NCBI GenBank assembly: GCA_934203355.1
Contig: CAKPZC010000034.1
Coordinates: 1-22,007, forward strand
Length of the DNA stretch: 22,007 bases
DNA from: an uncultured Prevotella sp.
GTDB taxonomy: Bacteria > Bacteroidota > Bacteroidia > Bacteroidales > Bacteroidaceae
Reading direction: 5' to 3'
Shown here: positions 1-6,238 of the stretch, piece after piece
How positions within the stretch are numbered: position 1 is the stretch's first letter
Layout: each line of letters begins with the position of its first letter
Position numbers and translations under genes: made by a program
Notes under the pieces: model-generated
What the model was told of the DNA's origin: nothing
The model's input: the letters and a program-made list of their open reading frames with translations, nothing else
Databases searched by the model: none

Positions 1-11
1 GATTGAAGTTA

Positions 12-93
12 TATCATTTTCCCTTCGGCAGCATTATCCGCATCAGGTTCTATGGGTATAATCTCAGCCGAAGACATTCGGCACCCCGTGATA
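12..93 (-). ncRNA. TPP (THI-element) riboswitch
   Basis: Read on the minus strand, this stretch contains the conserved thiamine pyrophosphate aptamer core: GGGGTGC, then CTGAGA, ACCC, ACCTGAT, GGATAATGC and finally AAGGGA, in the canonical order. The outer bases TATCA (complement of 89-93) and TGATA (complement of 12-16) can pair as the closing P1 helix, so the whole aptamer lies inside the window. Such elements switch off thiamine synthesis or uptake genes when TPP binds. The controlled gene must lie to the left of base 1 on the minus strand and cannot be identified here. The match to the consensus is strong and I see no missing core element. Confidence 0.95.
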
Positions 94-107
94 GTTCTCT
101 TAGAATG

Positions 108-139
108 CAAAGTAACAAAGAATATTTCAGCCCTGCAAA
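108..139 (-). promoter_or_regulatory. Promoter of the TPP-riboswitch transcript
   Basis: On the minus strand TTACTTTG (complement of 108-115) followed by C resembles the Bacteroidetes -7 element TAnnTTTG, with one mismatch. An exact TTTG (complement of 136-139) lies 20 bases upstream, the usual spacing for the -33 element. Transcription would start just before the riboswitch aptamer, which fits. The -7 mismatch lowers confidence slightly. Confidence 0.6.
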
Positions 140-224
140 TATTTTAATATAAAATAATAGATTGATGGGTGTCGGGTTTATTACTACAGATTTGTAATTT
201 TGCTTGCAGTCAAATATGCGCATT

Positions 225-290
225 AAAAAAAACGTTACAGACAGTCTCCAGAAACATTGGTTTCAGAAATCTGTTTGTAACGTTTTTTTT
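225..290 (-). terminator. Long-stem intrinsic terminator of the porin-imelysin-di-haem operon
   Basis: Bases 225-244 and 271-290 form a 20-bp inverted repeat with a single G.T wobble; 15 bp at the base are perfect. The outer part is an A-run opposite a T-run, so on either strand the hairpin ends in a U tract and could terminate in both directions. A second small inverted repeat (GAAAC 251-255, GTTTC 260-264) sits inside the loop. It lies about 22 bases past the stop codon of the di-haem protein gene, so its main job is probably to end that operon before the riboswitch promoter. Confidence 0.85.
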
Positions 291-312
291 GTCTTGTCTT
301 ATGTTTGTCTTG

Positions 313-2067
313 TTATATTGAGCGCAAGAACATTACTACAGCGTCGCGGTCGCTCTTGCTCAAGTTATAGAACTTCAGAGCCGCGTTATATGCGTGTGAG
401 TTCTTTGAATAAGCATGCCACATGATGGCTTCCACCTCGTTGCGTGCTCGGCAGTCGTGCATACGCTCCGTGCCCGAACCATTGACGCTTGCAAGACCAC
501 GTCCCCACAGTGGGGTTGTGCGACACCATGACCCATGTATGTCGTTGATCATGTAGAGCTTGTGCTGCATCATGTCGGAGTATGGGTAGATGGTTTGGTT
601 GGCATAGCGTGGCAGCTTCTTGTCGGCAATCATGTTTGGAGTCCAGTAATTGTCAGAACCTGTCTTCCATGACGGACGATGGCAGTTGGCGCAACCAATC
701 TCATTGAATACCTTCTTGCCCTGCTGTACGCGAGCGTCGTTGAGGTTACGTGCACGTGGAATAGCCAAACCACGATGCCATACCATAAACTCATAGAATT
801 TTTCTGCCGACATCTCGGGTTCGAAGTTGTGCCATTCGTTGTCGAACTGGTTGGTGCTTGGCGAAAGCAGGTTTTTCACCTTGTTGCTTGTCTCCTCCTC
901 GGTAGTGGCATAGAACGGCGAAGTAGGGTCGTTCATGATTTTTGCAATCACCTCCTTGTCGTCAGCCATTGCTGTTGCCCATGCGTTGGTGGTGTAGAGC
1001 TTCGGACGGTCGGGACGTGTCACATTTGTGATGTTCCATATGGCATTGGCTCCAGGTCCATCCTGCAGTGTGGCTCGTGTAAGAGCGTAGGTGAATCGCT
1101 TCACCATCTTCTTGCCTTCGCCTCCATCGGCAGTTTTACCAGCACCGATGGTTGCCGTATACCATGCACCGTTGGCAAAGTCGTTGGCATCAGCATCCCA
1201 GAAGTTGGGGTTTACGAACTCTTTGACGTCATCCACCTTGGCGATGTTCTTATAGTAGTTGGCTGTAGAGGCATACTGTTTCTTGATGTCGTCCTCGGAG
1301 ATGGCATCGAGCAGTCCTGTGCCAATCACACCGATTGTCGACTCCAGTCGCACAGCCACAGCCTTGTTGCCCGTGTCATAAGGATTAGGACTTGTGTGGA
1401 ACGCCTCGCGTGGAATCGTAACTTCGGGATAGATGAGGCTGTATTCTTCACCGTCAGGAAATTTCATTGGCAGACCGCTTTCCATTGCCGTCACCTGATG
1501 CCATTGAAGATTCACCATACTCTCGTCAATAGGAGCCTTGAACGGTTCCGACGCCTTAGTTTGTGGCATACCCGTCACCTCTGCCACATATCCACCATCG
1601 TTGCTGTTTACACCGTCAGCAGGGTGATAGACTGCAAGCAGATAACCGTTACCGTTGCCATAAGCCGTGACGAATTTGTCCATACGCTTACCATGTCCGT
1701 AGTTAGGATGGCAGTCGAGACAAGAGCGGCGAATATAGGCAGGTCCAAGACCACTGAAGCCAGAGGATGCCTCTGTGAACTGGCGTTCGAAGAATTTCTC
1801 TCCGGCATTGAAGTCGTCAATAAGTCCTTGTTCACTCACCGCTGGTGCCTCGTCTTCATAACAGCCTGTAGTGACGTTGTCGGTAGTGCCAAGTTCGCCA
1901 CCGGGATACCATTCCGATTTGTCGAAATTACCCACTGTTTGCCCCACATACTTGCCGTCGGGCACAAGGTCGCCACCGTCGACTACGTCATTATCATCCG
2001 AGCAGGCTGTCAGCGACATAGCGAGACACATAGCTGCCGAACCGAATAGATATACATGTTTATTCAT
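313..2067 (-). CDS. Di-haem c-type cytochrome lipoprotein (DHOR / DUF1111-type putative peroxidase)
   Basis: The 584-residue product starts with a lipoprotein signal (hydrophobic stretch, lipobox LTAC, lipidated Cys22) followed by an acidic Asp-rich linker, so it should be anchored outside the inner membrane, at the outer-membrane periplasmic face or the surface. Two CxxCH haem-attachment motifs are present, CLDCH at residues 116-120 and CANCH at 459-463. This spacing and length fit the di-haem oxidoreductase family (DUF1111, often misnamed thiol oxidoreductase), distantly related to MauG and bacterial di-haem peroxidases. Known family members often sit next to imelysin genes, as here: it follows the imelysin gene by 34 bases and is the last gene of the operon before the terminator at 225-290. 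The likely role is redox chemistry on iron or haem at the cell surface. The substrate is unknown, and covalent haem attachment would need a cytochrome c maturation system elsewhere in the genome. Confidence 0.85.
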   Translation of the reverse strand: MNKHVYLFGSAAMCLAMSLTACSDDNDVVDGGDLVPDGKYVGQTVGNFDKSEWYPGGELGTTDNVTTGCYEDEAPAVSEQGLIDDFNAGEKFFERQFTEASSGFSGLGPAYIRRSCLDCHPNYGHGKRMDKFVTAYGNGNGYLLAVYHPADGVNSNDGGYVAEVTGMPQTKASEPFKAPIDESMVNLQWHQVTAMESGLPMKFPDGEEYSLIYPEVTIPREAFHTSPNPYDTGNKAVAVRLESTIGVIGTGLLDAISEDDIKKQYASTANYYKNIAKVDDVKEFVNPNFWDADANDFANGAWYTATIGAGKTADGGEGKKMVKRFTYALTRATLQDGPGANAIWNITNVTRPDRPKLYTTNAWATAMADDKEVIAKIMNDPTSPFYATTEEETSNKVKNLLSPSTNQFDNEWHNFEPEMSAEKFYEFMVWHRGLAIPRARNLNDARVQQGKKVFNEIGCANCHRPSWKTGSDNYWTPNMIADKKLPRYANQTIYPYSDMMQHKLYMINDIHGSWCRTTPLWGRGLASVNGSGTERMHDCRARNEVEAIMWHAYSKNSHAYNAALKFYNLSKSDRDAVVMFLRSI

Positions 2068-2101
2068 AATGCTATATTGAAAACGAATTATTGGTTATTT
2101 T

Positions 2102-3406
2102 TTATTTCTCGTTCTGCTTGTTAATCCAAGAACCTGCCTTATTGAGCTCATCGTCGAGGTTTGACACTGCGTCAATGCAATCCTTTACGCGCTGTGCACC
2201 TGGCTCCTCTACAAACGACTTGCCGCTGTTCTTTGCTGTCTCAAGAGCCTGAATGGCTGCTTTAAGAGCAGCGTCGAGATTGCTGTAGCCCGTATAGCCA
2301 ACCTTCTGCATAAGGCTCATGATTGAGTTGGAAGCAGGAGCTGTGGCGTTGATGTCGCGTGTGCCATAAAGAGAGTTCTTGATGGAGTAGATATTGTCTT
2401 GATAGTCGATGAATGAGCGGTGGCTATATGGCGACTCGATATAGTCGCGAGAGTCTTCCTCTGAACCAGAGCCAGTTGCTGTGCGGTAAGCCTGTCCAAG
2501 CTTTTGGTCGGCAACCTCGGCACAGATATTGGAGCAACCACCTACGAAAATCTGGCTGATAGTGCCCACCCAAGTGCTATAACCTGTTGTTGACGATGGA
2601 GTGAGAAGGAATGTGCCATAGGACATGCCGCTCTCGTTTGCCATGCCAGCGTAGCGAAGGTTGGTTGTCACGTAGCTTGCTTCGCCCTTGATGAGGGCTT
2701 TGGTCTCGGTGCTTGCCTCTTCGCCCATCCATGAGTATTCAAGTACAGCGGTGATGTTGCGCACGTCGCCAGCTACAGCCTGAAGGAAAGCCAGCTCGTC
2801 GATGCCTTTTACTGATGTCATGCCTTCTTCGGTGTCGTTGCCACTAAGGTCTTTGACGGTGCGGTTGGCACCGTTGCGGAAGAGCACAAACTCCATACCG
2901 TGGAATCCAAGTACCGACTGGAATTTTGTATTGTTTTCTGAAACAAACTTTGCAGGGTCGCTACTTTTGAAGCCAGCTATGAGGGTTGGATTATTGAGTG
3001 CCTTTACCAGTTCGTCGTGGTCAAGAGGCCATGAGTCGATGTGTGGGTCGAGGTCGTTGTTGGAAGCTGAACCATAGAGGAATGCTTCGCTTCGCTCCCA
3101 CTGGCAACGTGTGTCCTTGAAAGCCTCGCAGGCAGCGTCGATGTCGGCCTGTGACATAGTGCCGTTTGATGCGGCTGTATACAGAGCCTGAGCCTTGGCA
3201 TATAGCACACGTGCGTTAGAGGCAAGGTCCTTGTATGTTGGGTATACAACATTGTCAACATAGGACTGTGTCACTGTCTGCATTTCGCTTTTTGAGATAG
3301 TTACAGTTTCGTTGTTTACGGGGTCGTCGTTGTCACTGCAAGAAGTGAAACCTAATGAAATGGCACCCATAAGAAACGCCATGGCATACTTTTGAATCTT
3401 TTTCAT
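2102..3406 (-). CDS. Imelysin-family (peptidase M75 / IrpA-like) lipoprotein
   Basis: The 434-residue protein has a type II signal peptide with the box FTSC and lipidated Cys23, then a short Ser-Asp-Asn-Asp linker. The conserved imelysin GxHxxE motif is seen as GFHGME at residues 167-172, preceded by the DPHIDSWPLD segment at about 120-129 that is typical of the family. Family members (ICMP, IrpA, the EfeO C-terminal domain) are implicated in iron uptake; the peptidase label is historical and activity is doubtful. The gene is second in the operon, 83 bases after the porin gene and 34 bases before the di-haem gene. The combination suggests capture or handling of iron, haem or another metal at the envelope. 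The family call is confident; the ligand is inferred. Confidence 0.9.
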   Translation of the reverse strand: MKKIQKYAMAFLMGAISLGFTSCSDNDDPVNNETVTISKSEMQTVTQSYVDNVVYPTYKDLASNARVLYAKAQALYTAASNGTMSQADIDAACEAFKDTRCQWERSEAFLYGSASNNDLDPHIDSWPLDHDELVKALNNPTLIAGFKSSDPAKFVSENNTKFQSVLGFHGMEFVLFRNGANRTVKDLSGNDTEEGMTSVKGIDELAFLQAVAGDVRNITAVLEYSWMGEEASTETKALIKGEASYVTTNLRYAGMANESGMSYGTFLLTPSSTTGYSTWVGTISQIFVGGCSNICAEVADQKLGQAYRTATGSGSEEDSRDYIESPYSHRSFIDYQDNIYSIKNSLYGTRDINATAPASNSIMSLMQKVGYTGYSNLDAALKAAIQALETAKNSGKSFVEEPGAQRVKDCIDAVSNLDDELNKAGSWINKQNEK

Positions 3407-3489
3407 TGTTTGCTATTAATTATTAATGGTGATGATATTATTATTAATGTGGAGTGGGGTGCTGAACTATTGCTCGCTTTTCTTAAATA

Positions 3490-4788
3490 TTATAGGAACT
3501 GTCCCTGGTAAGCCACACCGATATTGACAGCTGGCTCGTCGTTGTATTGCGATTTGAATTTGCGGTAGTTGTATTCTGCTTTTACGCAAATCTGCGGCAT
3601 TGGGTAATAGTTGATGCCGCCTGCAAATATCTTCTTGGATGTATAGTCCTTTGAACCACCGATACATGAGTTGTAGTACTCTACATGTCCGAAGACGTAA
3701 AGTTTCTGGCGGTCGGCGCGCAGCTTGGCAATTTGTGAGAAAATGTCGTAACCTATTTCAATGCTTGTGGCTATGGCATGTGATCCAAATACCTGATTGG
3801 TCTGGTATGGTTTCACATACTGGGTGTTAGGTTTTCGCATGGCACTAATTTCCTTGGCGTTGCTCACATAGCCATAGTCAATATTTCCGCGAGCCACCCA
3901 GTTGTGGGCATTGTATGTGAAGTCGAACGCACCAACATACACATTGCCTTTTATCTTCTTGTAGTCGCCTTTCTCCATGTCGTGGGGCACAGAGTTGTGC
4001 ATTGATTGTCCGTAGTAGCCACTAAGGCCGAAACGAAGACCGGGAATTGTGTAGTTGTCGACGCGTGCAGAGAATCCATACTTGTTGGCAGTTTCAAACT
4101 CAAACGGTTTAGTGGTGCCGGGGGCAATCCATCCGTCGCGGCTGAACTGCCAGGCATCAAGACCAGCAACCATCTGCAACTCGTAGCGGAAATCGCCTGC
4201 ATGTCCCCAAAACGACACTCCAGTCTGATGCCATGTGCATGGGAGGATGGTATTCTCTCCTTCTGGACGATAGACGGTGAAGAAATTCAATGGCTCGTGA
4301 TAGGCATTGGTCAAGCCTACTGGCACAACTATATGACCAGCACGAATATTGGCAAAACGTCCGAACGACTTCTGAATCCAAAACTGCTCAAGCTCCACTT
4401 CGCCACCGCGCTCTTGCTCCTGTTCAAACTCGATGCTTTCCTCTGCCTCGTATTCTATAGCAGAACCGGTGCCACCATGCTCAAACTCAATCTCGGTGCC
4501 GAGAGTCCATCCCTTACCGAAGTCGTAGCCAAGATAAATCACGGCATGAGGAATGTCGAAGCGTCCGTGGCTTGGGTCGTTCTTGTGAAGACCTGCTGAA
4601 CTGTAGCGGTTGCCAGAGTCGCTGTAGAAATTGCGGCTGAGTGCCACTTCGCCATATCCGCCCACACTGAGACGGTTGCCATTGGAGTGCTGCATTACGC
4701 TGTCGGCAGCTACTGTTTGAGCCAGTGAGGCAAGCGGAGCGCACATAGCGGCTGCGCAAGCCATGGATACAATAGTCGATTTGTTCAT
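3490..4788 (-). CDS. Outer-membrane beta-barrel porin
   Basis: The 432-residue product has an N-terminal signal peptide (about residues 1-24, ending ASLAQ) and then alternating polar/aromatic segments typical of a transmembrane beta-barrel, such as RLSVGGYGEVALSRNFY and KLYVFGHVEYYN, ending in Gln-Phe-Leu. The segment around residues 138-185, with RAGHIVVPVGL and HQTGVSFWG, resembles the Porin_O_P (OprO/OprP-like) arrangement. A Glu-rich stretch at residues 112-135 has 11 glutamates in 24 positions and probably forms a charged loop. The gene is first of a three-gene operon with imelysin and a di-haem cytochrome, and is transcribed from the promoter at 4814-4845. It may serve as the outer-membrane channel of that system, but no substrate can be read from sequence. 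It lacks TonB-dependent receptor features (no plug domain, and too short). Confidence 0.75.
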   Translation of the reverse strand: MNKSTIVSMACAAAMCAPLASLAQTVAADSVMQHSNGNRLSVGGYGEVALSRNFYSDSGNRYSSAGLHKNDPSHGRFDIPHAVIYLGYDFGKGWTLGTEIEFEHGGTGSAIEYEAEESIEFEQEQERGGEVELEQFWIQKSFGRFANIRAGHIVVPVGLTNAYHEPLNFFTVYRPEGENTILPCTWHQTGVSFWGHAGDFRYELQMVAGLDAWQFSRDGWIAPGTTKPFEFETANKYGFSARVDNYTIPGLRFGLSGYYGQSMHNSVPHDMEKGDYKKIKGNVYVGAFDFTYNAHNWVARGNIDYGYVSNAKEISAMRKPNTQYVKPYQTNQVFGSHAIATSIEIGYDIFSQIAKLRADRQKLYVFGHVEYYNSCIGGSKDYTSKKIFAGGINYYPMPQICVKAEYNYRKFKSQYNDEPAVNIGVAYQGQFL

Positions 4789-4813
4789 GTTTTTTAATTA
4801 TTTTTTACGACTG

Positions 4814-4845
4814 CAAAGGTATTGCGAATCTGAAAACATGGCAAT
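4814..4845 (-). promoter_or_regulatory. Promoter of the porin-imelysin-di-haem operon
   Basis: On the minus strand TACCTTTG (complement of 4814-4821) is an exact match to the Bacteroidetes -7 box TAnnTTTG. ATTG (complement of 4842-4845) lies 20 bases upstream, one mismatch from the -33 TTTG. It sits about 26 bases before the porin start codon and no other good candidate occurs in the gap. Confidence 0.65.
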
Positions 4846-4891
4846 ACTCACTATTTGGTAAATGTTAAACTGTCGAATTATTCACTATATT

Positions 4892-4938
4892 TAGGTATTT
4901 TTGCTTATTTATAAAGTATTACGGAGTCAAAATACCTA
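4892..4938. promoter_or_regulatory. Candidate operator: 10-bp inverted repeat between divergent promoters
   Basis: TAGGTATTTT at 4892-4901 and its exact reverse complement AAAATACCTA at 4929-4938 are separated by 27 bases, between the porin promoter and the regulator promoter. A further AGGTATT copy overlaps the porin -7 box (4817-4824). The symmetry and location suit binding by a dimeric regulator, perhaps the adjacent LuxR-type protein. This is inference only, since A/T-rich inverted repeats can occur by chance. Confidence 0.35.
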
Positions 4939-4948
4939 TATATGGTGA

Positions 4949-4980
4949 TTGGTGGTCTCGTTTTTTTTTTGTTACTTTGC
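4949..4980 (+). promoter_or_regulatory. Promoter of the hemerythrin-LuxR regulator gene
   Basis: TTACTTTG at 4972-4979 followed by C is one base from the TAnnTTTG -7 consensus, and TTGG at 4949-4952 is a weak -33 match at 19-base spacing. An unbroken T-run (4961-4970) precedes the -7 box. The predicted start leaves a leader of about 75 bases before the gene at 5064. Confidence 0.5.
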
Positions 4981-5063
4981 AGTTGTTATATAAATAAGGT
5001 GTCACTTATGTATAATGATAATTAGGTAAAAGATTAAGAAAATAAGTATAAGCATACAAGACG

Positions 5064-6020
5064 ATGAAAAATCAGAAAATGTATGAGCCGGATGACAAGA
5101 TGATTTCTCTCATCCGCGACAACTACAATTTGCTGCAGAGTTTGGGCAGTTTTGGCATAAGTCTCGGTTTTGGCGATAAGACCGTTAGTCAGGTGTGCGA
5201 GGAGCAGCATGTCGACACTTACACATTCCTCGCTGTGGTGAACTTCACCATAAATGGCTATCGCGACTTCGATGATGCCGCACGGCTCTCCATGCCGACT
5301 CTGCTTCAATATCTCAAGGCGAGCCATGAGTATTTCCTCGGTTTTCAATTGCCGTTCATACGCAAAGAATTGGTCGAGGCTCTTGATGAACGCGATAATT
5401 TGGCGCGTCTCATACTTAAACTCTACGATGAGTATGCCCGTTCCGTCACAACCCACATGAGATATGAGGAAAATAATGTGTATCCATATGTCGAGGCGTT
5501 GCTCCAGGGAAAACCCGTAGGCGACTTCGAGATAGACATGTACTCCAAGCATCATGGACAGGAGAGCAACAAACTGCGCGAGCTGAAGAGCATCATAATA
5601 AAATATCTGCCAAGCGACGGGTTGCACAACAACCAACTGTCGGCAACGCTCTATGATATATATAATAATGAGGAATGGCTCTCGTTGCATGCCGAAGTGG
5701 AGGACCAGATATTCATACCCGCAGTGAGACGACTGGAGCAAAAGTCAAGACAGAGCGACGTGACTGCCAAGATATCCAATATGATAAGCAAGAATGTGGA
5801 TGGTTCCGAAGCTCTTGGCGAGCGTGAGAAGGATGTGATAGTGGCTCTTGTTCAGGGCATGACCAACAAGGAAATCGCCGACCATCTGTGTATTTCGGTC
5901 AACACGGTTATCACTCACCGACGTAACATCGCACGTAAGTTACAGATTCACAGTCCGGCAGGGCTCACCATTTATGCAATAGTTAATAACCTTGTCGATA
6001 TATCTTCTGTGAAGTTGTAA
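5064..6020 (+). CDS. LuxR-type transcriptional regulator with RIC/YtfE-like hemerythrin di-iron domain
   Basis: The 318-residue protein has three parts. Residues about 13-60 resemble the ScdA_N (DUF542) domain of RIC/YtfE iron-centre repair proteins but lack its Cys-Cys motif. Residues about 80-225 are a hemerythrin-like helical bundle with His88, His131, Glu135, His163 or His164, His209 and Glu213. These match in order and spacing the YtfE ligands I recall (His84, His129, Glu133, His160, His204, Glu208). Residues about 253-312 form a LuxR/GerE helix-turn-helix (LGEREKDVIVALVQG, NKEIADHL, NTVITHRRNIARKL). It is thus probably a cytoplasmic transcription factor sensing oxygen, nitric oxide or iron through a di-iron site. 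It is divergent from the porin-imelysin-di-haem operon and just upstream of the anaerobic ribonucleotide reductase, both plausible targets. Its own terminator follows at 6047. The domain call is strong; the sensed signal is inferred. Confidence 0.85.
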   Translation: MKNQKMYEPDDKMISLIRDNYNLLQSLGSFGISLGFGDKTVSQVCEEQHVDTYTFLAVVNFTINGYRDFDDAARLSMPTLLQYLKASHEYFLGFQLPFIRKELVEALDERDNLARLILKLYDEYARSVTTHMRYEENNVYPYVEALLQGKPVGDFEIDMYSKHHGQESNKLRELKSIIIKYLPSDGLHNNQLSATLYDIYNNEEWLSLHAEVEDQIFIPAVRRLEQKSRQSDVTAKISNMISKNVDGSEALGEREKDVIVALVQGMTNKEIADHLCISVNTVITHRRNIARKLQIHSPAGLTIYAIVNNLVDISSVKL

Positions 6021-6046
6021 ATCATCAGGATTTTAACAAGATTTAA

Positions 6047-6071
6047 GGCGGAAAATTTTTCCGCTTTTTTT
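6047..6071 (+). terminator. Intrinsic terminator of the hemerythrin-LuxR gene
   Basis: GCGGAAAA (6048-6055) pairs with TTTTCCGC (6057-6064) around a one-base centre, or with a slipped larger loop, and is followed by a seven-base T-run (6065-6071). It lies 27 bases after the stop codon, and so separates the regulator from nrdD. Confidence 0.8.
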
Positions 6072-6106
6072 ATGCTATAACCATAGCGCAAGTCGTTTTT
6101 TTATAT

Positions 6107-6114
6107 TATCTTTG
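6107..6114 (+). promoter_or_regulatory. Promoter -7 element for nrdD
   Basis: TATCTTTG followed by C is an exact match to TAnnTTTG. No convincing TTTG is found 19-21 bases upstream, so the -33 element is weak or activator-dependent. The predicted start leaves an unusually structured leader of roughly 115-120 bases before the nrdD ATG at 6239. Confidence 0.55.
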
Positions 6115-6138
6115 CAAGCGATTTCGAGAGTGAATCGA

Positions 6139-6192
6139 GAAAACTTTTTCTGATGAAGTTTTCCAAAAGTTTTCCAAAACGGAAAACTTTTT
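6139..6192 (+). promoter_or_regulatory. nrdD leader: tandem repeats and competing hairpins (possible attenuator or operator)
   Basis: An 11-bp sequence GTTTTCCAAAA is repeated in tandem at 6158-6168 and 6169-6179. The second copy takes part in a perfect 11-bp inverted repeat, AAAAGTTTTCC (6165-6175) with GGAAAACTTTT (6181-6191), with a five-base loop; T-residues continue at the 3' side, as in an intrinsic terminator. Upstream GAAAACTT (6139-6146) can pair with AAGTTTTC of either repeat. Alternative pairings could control read-through into nrdD; alternatively the repeats could be a protein-binding site. Confidence 0.5.
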
Positions 6193-6238
6193 GCATTTTC
6201 GGAATTCAAAAGTTGTCAAAAATATATCACTAAATATA

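Noticed and set aside
204..425. A 73-codon plus-strand frame near the left edge
   Set aside because: It reads through the terminator hairpin and the end of the di-haem gene in the opposite sense; the translation is low-complexity.
679..2049. A 456-codon open frame on the plus strand across the di-haem protein gene
   Set aside because: It is fully antisense to a gene with a lipobox and two CxxCH motifs; its translation is Cys/His/Val-rich without any recognisable domain, as expected of a codon-bias shadow.
5034..5741. A 235-codon minus-strand frame opposite the hemerythrin-LuxR gene
   Set aside because: It is antisense to a gene with conserved metal ligands and HTH, and shows no motif of its own.
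6191..6238. Extended start of nrdD at a TTG codon
   Set aside because: These 16 codons are made from the hairpin leader and precede the conserved ATP-cone start; the ATG at 6239 is the natural start.
6200..6238. Possible NrdR box before nrdD (AATATATCACTAAATATAAT)
   Set aside because: It lacks the palindromic ACACTATATATAGTGT-type symmetry and is directly adjacent to the start codon; plain A/T richness explains it.
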